Shown piece by piece: positions 36,622-48,323 of a DNA stretch of 64,000 nucleotides (position 1 is the stretch's first letter; each line of letters starts with the position of its first letter). The stretch is from Meandrina meandrites (taxonomy: Eukaryota; Cnidaria; Anthozoa; Scleractinia; Meandrinidae). The position numbers were made by a program, and so were the translations under genes. Where the stretch lies: the NCBI GenBank assembly GCA_963693305.1, contig OY855904.1:38817417-38881416 (forward strand), given 5' to 3'. The notes beneath the pieces were generated by a model, which was not told where the DNA came from, searched no databases, and saw only the letters and a list, made by a program, of their open reading frames with translations.

Positions 36622-37412
36622 TTAAAGTGCCTATGAGGTAAAAAATAATTGGTGTTTATTTTAAAGGCTTTTCAAAATAAAGAAGAATGGCGTTTTCCTT
36701 TTTGCAATATCTTTTTTCGTTTTAGAGATATTTACGTTTTTGTATTATGCAAATGAGGAAAGTGATGACGTCATTAATTGTTCCACAAAAAGATGAAGCA
36801 CTGAATCATGAATATCTTATTGGAATATTTGAGCTCTGTTCTTCAAACTTGGCACCATTAATGTACACCACAAAAGACACAAAATGACCCCTGTCGTGCC
36901 GTTGCCATGGCAATAGTTTTGCTGCATATACCTATTTTAATTAATACTGATATCCCCAGTTTTTGCTTAACCAAAGATTGGTCCGCTCCCAACAAGCTAA
37001 TGAGGAGAGTTAGGGTAATAGGGCATTATGTGTGTTCCAAGCCGGACCCGCTGTCCCACTTTAAAGGGTTGCAAATTGAGATATTTGGTTTATGACAGAA
37101 AGAGCCTGGAACCAAGAGTGTTGCCATGGTTACATCATAGTATGAGCCATCTTGCACCTTTAAGGAAGGTCATTACTGATGCCAAGTTTCAAAAATATCA
37201 CCTTTATATTTTCAGAGATATCCTTGATTTTGTGATCTATGTTTTAGTGGAACAATTTATGACGTCATCACTTTCCTCATTTGCATAATACAAAAACGTA
37301 AATATCTCCTAAACGAAAAAAGATATTGCAAAAAGGAAAACGCCATTCTTCTTTATTTTGAAAAGCCTTTAAAATAAGCATTAATTAATTTTTACTTCAT
37401 AGGCACTTTAAT
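36622..37412. mobile_element. TTAA-bounded element with ~170-bp inverted repeats
   Basis: TTAAAGTGCCTATGA (36622-36636) is mirrored at 37398-37412. The inverted similarity runs inward through AAGGCTTTTCAAAATAAAGA, ATGGCGTTTTCCTTTTTGCA and GTGATGACGTCATTAAT to about 36795/37245. A related single arm is seen at about 35830-35935. The middle encodes nothing recognisable. Confidence 0.75.
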
Positions 37413-37818
37413 CGTGTTGCAATGTTTTTAGTTATTAAGATAAGCAAGTTTTTCTTTGACATACATCATTTTTCACAAGTTTTATTTACTTGTTTCTACA
37501 AGTTTTCTTTCTAGAGTCCTTGTCGAAAACTCGCATTGGCAGACGCACAATCATCGAGGCAACTCCGCTGTTTAGGTAAGACTGGGGGCCAACGAAAGGG
37601 TAGTGAACGAGAAAGACTAAATTCGAAAACGCATCCTCGGGGCTGTGGGCTGCGGGCGCTTTCGTTCCTAGTCTTTCTCGTTCACTTCCCGTTTGTTGGT
37701 CCCTACTCTTCCCTTAGCAGACTGCTTCCAAAACTTGCCCAGTGGGAAAGCCAAAGAACTATGGCCAAGCTATTAGACATGCAGAAAGTAAAAAACAGGA
37801 TGCTTTAAACATAAGTAC

Positions 37819-37949
37819 CTTTCACGGTTCCTGTGTAGGCAGTTCTTGCGTCATAGTCACTATTTTTCTCAGCATCAGAAATCAGGGTCCGAAACTTGAT
37901 ATCTTTCGAGAAAAATCTCTTATGCTGCTCCAGCGAGAGGCAGAAATTC
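37819..37949 (-). CDS. ADAM10-like exon: prodomain, first part seen
   Basis: Acceptor AG at 37950-37951 and donor GTACTT at 37813-37818. The exon encodes a stretch resembling the beta-strand-rich N-terminal prodomain of ADAM10, with FCLSLEQHKRFFSKD and the conserved YTGTV near its end. It ends in phase 1 and joins the next exon in frame. The prodomain keeps the protease latent. Upstream exons with the signal peptide are not recognised. Confidence 0.75.
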
Positions 37950-38019
37950 CTTTGGATAATTAGAATGAAAAACCAATCATTAAATTTGCAACATTTCCAT
38001 ACCAATTACTTTGCAAACT

Positions 38020-38700
38020 TAACTGGTTTAGTTTAGCCAAGAGAGGCTAAAATATAAATTTATAAGCGGTTACAATGCTGTTTATATTGGTTTGGTTTAG
38101 CCCAGAGAGGCTAAAATATAAATTTATAAGCGGTTGCAATGCTGTTTATATTGGTAAAACAAAACGACGACTTCACGACAGGAAAACTGAGCATTTTAAG
38201 GCCCTCACTAAAAACGATCATCTATCAGCTATCGGGCCATAACATCAAATGGGATCATTTTGACATTCTAGCGTCCGGCAAAACTGACCTCCATTGTAAA
38301 ATAAAAGAGACCTTATTCATTCAAGAGCTACAACCCTCATTAAATGCTAACGTTGGCAGTGAGAGGTTGTTGCTCTTTTAACCTAAGCGATAATATTAAG
38401 TTACTGCTGTAGATCAATTGTCTCAGTCTAGGTTCCAGACCCTTTTCATAACAATATATCATTCATCCATCATCATTATAACCATACCCCTAGGTGGGTA
38501 TAGGGCCGGACACTCTCCCCGCCATGCCGCACGGTCCCGAGCAGCCACCGCCGCCTCACTCCACGAACCGAACCCCAAAGCTGCTCTCTCCCTCTCGGCA
38601 GTTCATAACAATATATAATAGTCGTTAAAATTTTGTAACGGTCATACTTTTGAAAATGTATGTTGTATAGCATACGAAACGTCAAGTTAGTAAAATGCGA
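38020..38700 (+). mobile_element. Penelope-like retroelement remnant (GIY-YIG end)
   Basis: At 38130-38381 the plus strand encodes a GIY-YIG endonuclease C-terminus. VYIGKTKRRL lies in one frame and, after a frameshift near 38235, GHNIKWDHFDILASG...KETLFIQELQPSLN continues in another. This is the end of Penelope-type retroelements. The reverse-transcriptase part is absent. A 70-bp direct duplication (38039-38108 and 38109-38155) precedes it. The downstream AAAATGTATGTTGTATAGCA segment is probably the element's 3' region. Confidence 0.65.
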
Positions 38701-39329
38701 TTTTTCACAATGTTTATTAGCGCTGTTTGTTTCATGTTTATAAGCGGTTGATTTTCGAGGGTTGGCATTTCAGGCTATGGTTATTCTTAAAACTCGGGGG
38801 GGTGATACTCCCTATAATGGCCTATACGGGGGTACCTTTTTCAGGCTTCAGGTATATGAAAGGGTAGGGATTTCACAAGGGTAGGAAAATCTTCGTTCGG
38901 GTATTAGAAAGGGCCTTGAATTAAAACAGATCAAGCAGACGCAGCTTATGACTGTTTCATTTTAATTTATTACGCGCTACGTGAAAAAATGACAAGAAGA
39001 CTTCCGAAGACTTTAACGATTTATTCATAAGAAGGTATATGAAAGGGGCGCCTTTTTCAATAAAAGGTATACGAAAGGGGTGCCTTTTCTGAAAAAATGG
39101 TATATAAAAGGGTAAGGGGTTGGATCTCGGGGCGGAGCCTCCCCGTATAAAACTTTTTTGAGTACCCCCCACCCCCTGGGCGACAACCTGGAAAATGAAT
39201 CTCTTAACCAGATCATAATCTTTCTATATTGTCACTTATTCATGATCGTGATCTTTTTAGAAGCCTCAGAATTTAATTATAACATAACAATATTGTTCAA
39301 AGACACGGCCAAAGAAGAAACGGTGACAT

Positions 39330-39995
39330 AAAACCAGTGAATTCAAATTGCCTAGTGACGTCCACTGTTCGCCGCATCTATCTGTTTTGCGTAGCCGTGG
39401 ATAATGTAGTTGCGACCGCAAGGCCGCTATAGCATATCTTATGAAAACTTGCTGTCAAGGAGACTAATAAAGGTCCAAGAAAACACCATGCAAAGATAAC
39501 TTTTTAAATTTTCTTTTGGACTGAAATCGTGTTTATTGATCGTCTCACATTTGCATCAATCCCTGCTGTTAAAGGGGCACTGTCACGGACATTTTTTGGC
39601 TTTTTTAGTAAAATTACGACTAAGTACTTTCAACCATGCAGGAATGCTCCTAGAACGTAAAGGGAGGGATATTTAGCAAATTGTTAAAAGAAGTGGGTGA
39701 TCGTAAAAAGTTTTCATCAATTTTCCCAAAGCACAAGGACAGAACTTGAAAAAGTCAGGCTGACTTTTTCAAGTTGAGATCAAAAGCTCCCGATAGTATC
39801 ACAGTGATATCACTTTATATTTAGCTTCAGTACACTGATTTAGTAATTTTAAGAAAACTTGACCACTGTTAATAGGTTTCCAATGGTGTAAACATTTTTT
39901 GGACTGTTGAATTTTTGAAGTTATGCTCGTGACAGTGCCCCTTTAACGAAGAAAAAACGAGAAGGCATGTATTTACTTTCATAATACTAATTAGT
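39330..39995. repeat. Segmental duplicate of 42265-42800 (copy 1)
   Basis: AAACCAGTGAATTCAAATTG, CACTGTTCGCCGCATCTATC, GTCCAAGAAAACACCATGCA and GAAGGCATGTATTTACTTTC match the copy at 42.3-42.8 kb. Copy 1 carries the TTAA MITE 39569-39946 and lacks the 42503 element. Copy 2 shows the converse. Confidence 0.75.
39569..39946. mobile_element. TTAA-bounded MITE with perfect 19-bp ends
   Basis: TTAAAGGGGCACTGTCACG (39569-39587) and its exact complement (39928-39946). The paralogous locus near 42470 lacks the insert and reads CTGTTATCAAAG at the junction. The ends are close to those of the 10200-10570 element. Confidence 0.8.
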
Positions 39996-40453
39996 TTGGA
40001 AAATCAAATGGTTTATCAGTTGTACATTTCTCCACATTTCTCCTTCTCGAGCCAAGAGAGACTAAAATGTTTAAAAAATAGAAAACATGTTCCGTGTTTT
40101 AGAAACGCGAGTGGAAGTTTAGGCGAACGAGAAATGCTGTGGGAACACGAGCCGATAGGGGAGTGTTTCCACAGCTTTTTCGAGTTTTCCCCAACTTCCA
40201 CGAGTGTTTCTAAAATTCGATAGAAAAACGGAAAACAAGTTTTCTATTTCTTTAGAAAACAAAGTGAAGAAAACACATTAATTCACTTCTGTTTTTGGAT
40301 CATCAATATGTTAATTCTCTTTTGCTCGCGCCATCATAACTTCAGCAATTGCAACTCGTGCTAGTTCTGTGTTTCTATCGAGTTTAATTAGAATTCTACT
40401 AGTATACTAAAGCAATTGCTGCAATCTGATTGGCTGAGGTATTGAACACTATT

Positions 40454-41434
40454 TAACAATTAGATTATGAGCTCGAGATTTCTATGAGGTGATAGTTGAT
40501 GAGGCCGCAGGCCGAATCAACTATCACCTCATAGAAATTGAGAGCGAATAATCTAATTGTTTTAGTAGAATTCTGACTGAAATAAAAGCAAATAATGGTT
40601 TCTAATTATTTTCCAAGCATTATCGAACTTAACGTTTTAACAAAATCGCACGCATTGAATTGTCCTTGGTAAATTTGCAGTTGTTTACTCGCGTGCACCC
40701 GTTTTTCAATAATTTCAAGCTTTTAAAGTCAAGAAACCGCTAATGTCCTTCTTTTAGTCTTCTCGGGAATTTTATTATCCATTTACATTTAAACTTCCTT
40801 CCAAAACTTCGGAAAAACGATAAAAACGTCGCATTTTGTGGATGACCTTCGGCAACTGCACACTAATGGCTGATAGTGTGCAATAGCTCAGCCAATCACA
40901 TTGCAGCATTTGCATTAGTGTACTGGTAGAATTCTACTAATAGCCATTAGTAGAATTCTACCAGTACACTAATGCAAATGCTGCAATGTGATTGGCTGAG
41001 CCATTGCACACTATCAGCCATTAGTGTGCAGTTGCCGAAGGTCGTCCACAAAATGCGACGTTTTTATCGTTTTTCCGAAGTTTTGGAAGGAAGTTTAAAT
41101 GTAAATGGATAGTAAAATTTCCGAGAAGACTAAAAGAAGGACATTAGCGGTTTCTTGACTTTAAAAGCTTGAAATTATTGAAAAACGGGTGCACGCGCGT
41201 AAACAACTGCAAATTTACCAAGGACAATTCAATGCGTGCGATTTTGTTAAAACGTTAAGTTCGATAATGCGTAGGAAAATAATTAGAAACCATTATTTGC
41301 GTTTATTTCAGTCAGAATTCTACTAAAACAATTAGATTATTCGCTCTCAATTTCTATGAGGTGATAGTTGATTCGGCCTGCGGCCTCATCAACTATCACC
41401 TCATAGAAATCTCGAGCTCATAATCTAATTGTTA
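40454..41434. mobile_element. 0.98-kb foldback
   Basis: Left-arm words (TAACAATTAGATTATGAGCT, GAGGTGATAGTTGA, AAAATCGCACGCATTGAATT, AATGCTGCAATGTGATTGGC) all recur inverted in the right arm. The arms meet at about 40944. A third, more diverged half-copy follows at 41768-42181. No coding sequence. Confidence 0.8.
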
Positions 41435-41440
41435 ATTAAG

Positions 41441-41766
41441 GTCCGGAAATGCGGGCAACATTTTTGTTCAACTTGTCTCGCACATTGTTGCACTGCAAGT
41501 TGAACCAGTTGTTCGGCCCGTATCACTACCGCGTGCTCAACTTGTCTCGCAACAAATTTCAGTGTTGCAAGTTGCAGCAACATGTTGCACAAAGTAGAAC
41601 CGAGTTCTACTTTATGCAACATTTTTTTTCAACTTGCAACACTGAAATTTGTTGCGAGACAAGTTGAGCACGCGGTAGTGATACGGGCCGAACAACTGGT
41701 TCAACTTGCAGTGCAACAATGTGACGAGACAAATTGAAAAAAAAATTGCTCATATTACTGGGCCTT
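41441..41766. mobile_element. Nested MITE between foldback copies
   Basis: Inverted arms (AACTTGTCTCGCAACAAATT and complement, CGGGCCGAACAACTGGTT and complement) meet at about 41610. The ends AGG(T/C)CC are flanked by TTA on each side, compatible with a 3-bp target duplication. It separates the foldback from its third half-copy. Confidence 0.65.
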
Positions 41767-42264
41767 TAGTGTGCAGTGGCTGAAGGTCGTCTACAGAATG
41801 GCGACATTTTCTCGTTTCTCCGAAGTTTCGGAGGAAGTTTAGAAACATTATTGCATGGATAATTCAATTCCCGCGAAGGCTGACAGGAGGAAATTCACGT
41901 TAAAATTACTGAAAAAACTGATGAGCGTGAGTTCACAACTGAAAGTTGCAAATGAAAATTCAGTCCGCGAGCGCGATTTTGCTAAAGCGTGAAGTTTAAT
42001 ACTAGTTCGCATTGCAGAAAAATAATTAGAAATCATTATTTGAAGGAAAATGAGTTAGAATTCTATTGAAAACAATTAGATTATTCACTCTCAATTTCTA
42101 TGAGGTGATAGTTGATTCGGCCTTCGGCATCATCAACCATCAGCTCATAGAAATCTCGAGCTCATAATCTTATTGTTAAATAGAAGTTCAGCTTTTAGCG
42201 CGCGCTTCCTTATAGCCTCCTTCGCAGACGTTCTTTTGGCTCGTCACGCAATTGCGTGACGAGC

Positions 42265-42800
42265 AGTGATATAAACAGTGATATAAAACCAATGAATTCA
42301 AATTGTCTAGTGACGTCCACTGTTCGCCGTATCTATCTGTTTTGCGTAGCCGACAAAGGAAACTAATAAAGGTCCAAAAAACACAATGCAAAGATAACTT
42401 TTTCATTTTTTTTTTGCACAGAAGTCGTGTTTATTCATCGTCTCAAATTTGTTTCAATCCCTGCTGTTATCAAAGAAAAAACGAGAAGGCATGTATTTAC
42501 TTCAGGAGCCATAATGGGAGGAGACCGTAAGCGCGAGATCTGGCCTTGTCCCTATGATATGGGACAACATTTCGATGTTTAGAACAAATCGTGCCATCCC
42601 GCGTGGCGCGCGCGCGTACTGCCGCGAGGATTTTCGTGAGGACGTCGCGGAGAAATATAAACATGACATAAAGGATGGCACTACCTGTTCTAAAAATATA
42701 AAAATTGTCCCGTATCATAGGGTGCGTGGATCTCGCGCTTACGGTCTCCTCTCATTATGGCTCCTGATTTACTTTCATAATACAAAAAAAAAATTTGGGA
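42265..42800. repeat. Segmental duplicate of 39330-39995 (copy 2)
   Basis: It is the counterpart of copy 1, with the 264-bp element 42503-42766 inserted in it and without the TTAA MITE. Confidence 0.75.
42503..42766. mobile_element. hAT-like MITE with 8-bp target duplication
   Basis: The ends CAGGAGCCATAATGGGAGGA and the complement (TCCTCTCATTATGGCTCCTG, imperfect) bound a 264-bp element. ATTTACTT is duplicated on both sides (42495-42502, 42767-42774). An 8-bp duplication and CAGG ends fit the hAT superfamily. The empty site is seen at 39970-39977. Confidence 0.85.
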
Positions 42801-43504
42801 ACACAAAAATGTGAAAAATCACAATTGCAAGAAAATTTTACCAAGTAACGGAACTAGAAAGGTTTCTATAGAAATATTACAAGGTTATTCCTTCAATTTC
42901 GTTAAATAAAGATCTCTTTGTTCTGAAATAAAATCTTTTATTTTCGCTATTTTCATGCATCATGCATCAGTAACTGTAATTTGTCATTACTCTTACTCAC
43001 GTTTTGCCAAAACACAAATAAAGAATGGTTACATTAGTGATGGCAGCCGAATTTGTTGTTGTTTGTTTTTCACAGTAAACCTTTTTAAGTTCATTTTGAA
43101 GCGCCTCATCGAATTCCGCGAAAATTGTCCCTGGGAAAAATACATTTGACAATTTCACGCAATTTTCACGAAGTTTGCACATTGTGAAAACAGAGGGATA
43201 ACGTTATATGGGGACTTTAAAATGAACACTTTTTGTTTTGCACTACTTTCATCACCCCAGCCCCCTCCGCATCGTGTTTTTGCCCTCTTTATCTCTCTTT
43301 GTCAAATCTTCACCCCTGACCATTAGCTTTTGTCCCACAGACTTTTCGGAAACAAAACAGTATTAAGACGGAATCCAGCAGGAAGTCGAGTAATATTTAT
43401 TTAAGTTGGACAAAAATCGAGTACCAGAATAATTTAAATCCTATTGCGTTATTTTCTACCCTAAATAAAAGGTAAAGATGTAAGTAATTATCACTGATAA
43501 CACC

Positions 43505-43950
43505 AACAACAATTTCATATCAGAGTCTTAGAAAATGAATTTCAAAGTTCACAAGCTATAGGCAAATTCTCACGTGCAGCCATTTTGTAAAATCGTCTTT
43601 AAGCGATTCAGTGGAATTCAGTGAAATTTCAAAATTTGTTTTCGGTGTTTGGTGTTGTTAGAAAAGATTTCTTTTGATAAGATATTTGAAGCAGTAACAC
43701 AAAAGTTTGCAATAAGGTGTAAATAATTTTGGTATAACAATTTCTTATCAGAGCCTGAGAAAATGAAATTTAATGTTCACAAGCTATAGGCAAAAGCTCG
43801 CGTCTTTTAAGCGATTTAGTGGAATTCAGCGGAACTTCGAGATTGGTTTTCGATGTTTGGTGTTGTTAGAAAAGATTTCTTTTGATAAGATATTTGAAGC
43901 AGTAACACAAACGCTTGCAATAAGGTGTAAATAATTTTGGTACATAATTT
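43505..43950. repeat. Tandem duplication of ~225 bp
   Basis: ATCAGAGTCTTAGAAAATGAA...GGTGTAAATAATTTTGGTA is present twice (about 43518-43732 and 43746-43942). The second copy has a small deletion. It is non-coding. Confidence 0.8.
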
Positions 43951-46142
43951 TGTCCAACAACTACTCGAAGTCCTGGCGGATTCCGTCTTAATCTCTCAAA
44001 TCGAAGCTAAAAAAAACAAATCGTAAAAATCTATGCAAATTTCAGGTCAAATTTCCAAACTGCCAAACTGGTTTCCTTTGTTTCAACTCGATGAACTATT
44101 ACTGAGTTTGAGAATCGAATTTCTAATTCGAATCATTGTTCTGTTAGTCTCTACAGTCGCCGACTTTCCTCAAGATGCGAAGGAAGGCTTCTGTGTTTTG
44201 CCGTTGATAGCCGCGTTCAAGGCAACATGATTTTTCGCGGAATGTGTGGAAATTGTCCTGATTGACTGATCGATTGTTTGCGGCCGTTTAATAAAATGTA
44301 ACGTTTCCAAATGGCTGAACCAACTGCCTTTCGTTTTGCCAAATATCTCGAGTTAAAAACACATTAGAAACTTGTTACATTTTGTTGCCCCCATTAGCGA
44401 AATGAAACCGCATTTTATAATTATAGCGCTGAAAGTGTTCCACGGATGGCGTGTTTTTATCTACGAAGAAACTTAGGAAAGGCCGTTGAAACGGTCTTGC
44501 GCGGTCTTGCGCAAGAGTCGCGTGCTGACAGCAATTCCCTTTGGTGTCTCCGCGTGTCACGTCAGACGCTGTGACAATTGTATTAATAATGCATAGATAA
44601 TTTTTTCAAGGGACACGTTTGTAAACAGTTATTGGATGAGGTTTTTGTGATATCCGGAATAATCAATTCGAGGTAAGCGTGATCAGCCGAAGCCGAAGGC
44701 TGAAGCTGATAACACTTACCAAGACTGTAATCGCTGATTCCCAGAATGAACTGCAGGCTCTTAGCCAATGACAAGACAGATAGTGACTACAAACTATATC
44801 AATCAACGTTAACATACAATCAGAGAGAGGGGGGCGGGCAGGTGGCTGTTCACAGGCTAAGTGTTACGAGTATCACTATATTTCTGCCTTGTAATTGGTT
44901 ACAAACTAAGTTGGCAATACACGAGTTCCCATGACGTCATGTGGCAATCTGTTTTCTCGGAATGCCCTGAAATAATACGTGGATCATAGACAGAGTCATT
45001 CAGTTTCCCACGAAATTGAAATATGAGAAATGACTGTTTCTAGTTCGATTTTTGTTTGTATTTTTGCAAACAAGTAAACCACAAGAAAAAACGTTCCAAC
45101 TTTACCTGGTATCTGTCACAAAAAAATGTGATTTCAACTTTCATTTTTTATGATCTTTTGAATACACAATGTTTCGATTGTAATCTACTCGGAGTTCCCG
45201 TATTCTTTAAGGGTCATTGTTTCAAAAATATAATTAAAAAATGGTTGTTGCAAGCTATATCGTGGCAGCAAGAAGCTTTAAAATTTTCTAAAATCGCTTT
45301 TCCTTGCCTTACCAAAAAGAGGACCGGAATGTGGTTTCACTGATAGCTGAGAATTGGTCAAAATTTTTACTATCGGCTGAGAAATGGCGCGTTCTTAAAC
45401 CGATAGCTGAGATCTGAGATTTGTACAATTTATTCATAGCTTGGAATGGGCTAAAATTTTAACTGATCGCTGAGATTTCAACACCCCTTTTCTAAACCCT
45501 TCAAGAATACCCACTAGTGATATTTGTGGTATCTTTCTCTTTTGTTTGTACTATTTTTAAGACAAGTGTCATTTATCTGAAATTCTTTCATGTTTGTTTG
45601 ACGCCGCCAAAGTTTTCAGAAAATATTATTCGTGACAAATATTACACATTTCGGTGCAGTTTCGTTTCGTTTTCTTGAACGTTAATTATCTGAAACAACC
45701 CAGCGAGAGGAGAATATGTTTTAATACATACTCGACACCAACAGGCATCTAAACCATTAACGAACGCCTTCAGTGTAAAAAAAGCCGGAAGGAAAATTGT
45801 GTTTACCCATCTCGACACAAATTACTCCAAACTGTGATGCTGGATAAAAATGGAATTCTCAAAATTTTCTTTTTTTATTTTTGAAAATGAAATCTAACTA
45901 GATAATTTCATTTTCTAATTTTGCAGAGGAACGTCTGACTTGACGTTTCACGGACATGCGCCTTTTACTTTCCAAAGCTAACAGTACAAAAGAAGCTTGA
46001 CAGTAAAGTCCACTCTAGATACAAGTCGAAGAATTATGCGTTGGTTTTTATCAGTGATTTGTTTCAACTGACGTTACCGTGGTGAGTAAAATTTGCCTTG
46101 TATTGTATGCCTTTCATAATGTTACTAGTTTAATTAAACAGC

Positions 46143-46540
46143 GTACCGTATTTACTAGAGTAAGCGTTGCCCCCAAATAAGCGCCGCGGTTCCGATGCGG
46201 CGCTTATTCGAAGAATTCTGCACAACCTAAAAAGCACTACAAAACAACTCAAAAACAGCATCGGAAAATTCTTTTCATCTAAAACGATGTTCTTCAGTTC
46301 AAATTGATTATATTTCACCGCTCGTCCATTAGGTTCTCTATCCAGAATTCTTGCAATACCGGAGTAGTTATTTTGTGAAGGCAGTGAACTTTGCTGGCAC
46401 AACAAGCCCAACTTTTTAAACATACCGCTAAATTAAAAGAAAATATTTCTTCGGCGTGTCCAACTGGGAAATCAGCGCCGCGGTGCTTGTTCGAGTGATT
46501 GCGGTAATTTCTTCGTTTAGCCATGACATATATACATGAA
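46143..46540. mobile_element. Possible pogo/Tigger-like end
   Basis: TACCGTATTTACTAGAGTAA at 46144 is followed by GCGCCGCGGTTCCGATGCGGCGC. Such ends and the GCGCCGC core are seen in Tc/mariner-Tigger-type repeats of marine invertebrates. The opposite end was not found, so this is a fragment or a misassignment. Confidence 0.4.
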
Positions 46541-47004
46541 TGAACTAGCTGTCCTAAGTTACAAGTGAACGTATGGTTTAAAAGAATCTCGTTGTAATAG
46601 CTTATCACATAGGTGCATCAACGAATAGTCACTCACTCCAACATTAAAAGGAGCTATGTTGTCATATTTCAAGTTTTTCCTGATGTGAAAAATACTTTCA
46701 AATTGAAAAAAAAAAACATGAAAATAATATTTTAGGGACAAAACACCATGACATTATATCGAAAGTAACCAAGGATGTGGGTTAAGAATAATGTACGAAC
46801 GAGAAACTTGTAAAAATTGGTCATTTTTTTAAGCTGTAGACCGTTTACGTGACGAAACTCCTTTTAAGACGCTCCAATTTGCTCAAAAACGTTTTGTAAG
46901 TTAAAGTATATTTGTACATTAAAACATTTTACAAATTGAACCGCGTAAATGAAATGCGTGCAAATTGAAAATAACAACTCGTTTGTCCATTACATATTCA
47001 TCGC

Positions 47005-47575
47005 TGAAGGAGGCTGACAACAGTTTCCAGCACTTTCCAGTTCTTATACTTTGAGAAGTCAGTTCTAGAGATCGTTATTATCAGTCGCTGCTACAGAAAT
47101 GTATCAAACAAATGTCCAATCATTGGTAAACAAATTGTGGTTATTTTCTTTACATCTCTGGTTACCATTGCAACATCATAACCTGTAAAACACCCTTAAT
47201 GTAAGCTCGACAACATGCTAGGTGATCCCCGTCTTTTTATCATTAACTGGCTGCGAAACTGTTCCCGGAAAAATTTTTGAGCTTTCCAAAAAGTTGCATC
47301 TTAACATACTGATCATTACTCGATAATAAAAATATGGCGGTCACCGAGCATGTTTCCGAGCTATAAGAACCTAAACCTAAAATTAAGGGTGTTTTTAACA
47401 GGTTCCGTTGCTATGATAATCAGTGATGTAAAGAAAATGACCACAATTTGTTTACCAATGATTGATCATTTGTTTGATACCATTCTTGTAGCAGCAACTG
47501 ATCATGACAGCCATCTCTAGAACTGAAGTGATCTCTCAAAGCTGGAAAGTGATGGAAGCCGTTTTTATCTCGTGA
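47005..47575. mobile_element. Element with long inverted repeats (copy 2)
   Basis: Same family as 24357-24858. GGAGGCTGACAACAGTTTCC starts the left arm, and GCTGGAAAGTGATGGAAGCC marks the right arm. Internal words such as CAATCATTGGTAAACAAATT are inverted about the centre near 47300. More diverged than copy 1. Confidence 0.7.
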
Positions 47576-47579
47576 CCTT

Positions 47580-48305
47580 AACGTAAGACAAGACTATGTT
47601 TTGCAAATTGGCACTGCAAATCTGCACATTATATCTCTTTTCATCTTCTTTTCATCTTGTACACTGGAAGAAGAAATGGCAAGCACTTAGAAGAAATATG
47701 ATGATTCCATGTGAATTCCAGAGTTGAATTCTTTTGCATGTGTTTTAATCGTTCATTCACCGTAAACTAAAATTCCAAATAAAATAATCACTTCTGTCGA
47801 AAACGTTCAGAGCAAACCTGCAAAATGGTGCACTTACAAATCTTATTTTAAGTGATCTATTTAAAATCAAGGTGTATGATGTCACCTAAAAGTTGACTCA
47901 CAAAAGAGACCCGCAAAAGGGACTTCTAGGCCGTATCGACCGAGGTGACGTAATTTTAAAACGCACGGATTGCGGATCTTTGCGATAGATTGAGCGGGTC
48001 CACGAATTTCCGAAATAAGGCGGATCACGGATAAGCCGAGAATTTTGGCCAGGATTCCGAACTTTCACCTTGCTAAATTGAAATTGAAGCATAAACAAAA
48101 GAAAAGCAATAATACCAAACTTCTTGAAAAATTGTCACAAAGCACATTTACCGCGTGTTGCAGTGAAATTACTATACCATACAAAGATTTTAAGTAGTGC
48201 GGATTCAGATTTAGCGAAAATAGTCGTGAGGATTTTGCCAACAAATTGCACGCATCTGTGGATTTGTGTACCCCTATTCAATCCCCTACCCTGTTTATTT
48301 TTTAG
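47580..48305. other. Upstream of the TPR-CHAT gene, non-coding
   Basis: No exon was recognised. A pyrimidine-rich tract ends in TTTATTTTTTAG (48294-48305), a good acceptor 18 nt before the TPR-CHAT start codon. A 5' untranslated exon further upstream is therefore likely. Confidence 0.5.
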
Positions 48306-48323
48306 TTACAAAGAAAACAGATC

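Larger units (their letters stand above)
18103..37949 (-). other. ADAM10: ADAM10/Kuzbanian-like metalloprotease gene (span)
   Basis: Nine exons on the minus strand follow the domain order of ADAM10: two prodomain exons, a furin site plus the start of the catalytic domain, the zinc-binding exon, disintegrin, two Cys-rich exons, the membrane-proximal exon and a transmembrane exon. Intron phases agree at every joined boundary except across the gap 32037-33713, where one exon (Met-turn, third zinc His) is missing from my reading. ADAM10 proteins are type I membrane sheddases that cleave Notch, cadherins and other surface proteins; that role here is inferred from family. The signal-peptide exon(s) and the terminal exon were not found. 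The intron from 18357 to 29108 is 10.75 kb and carries most of the local repeats. Cnidarians may have several ADAM10-like paralogues, so orthology is not claimed. Confidence 0.85.

Noticed and set aside
37536..37808. 90-codon plus-strand frame
   Set aside because: Partly formed by a TAGTGAACGAGAAAGACTA inverted pair; no family features, and it overlaps the ADAM10 intron.
42554..42814. 86-codon frame
   Set aside because: Lies within the hAT-like MITE and its edge; no protein similarity and spans the element boundary.
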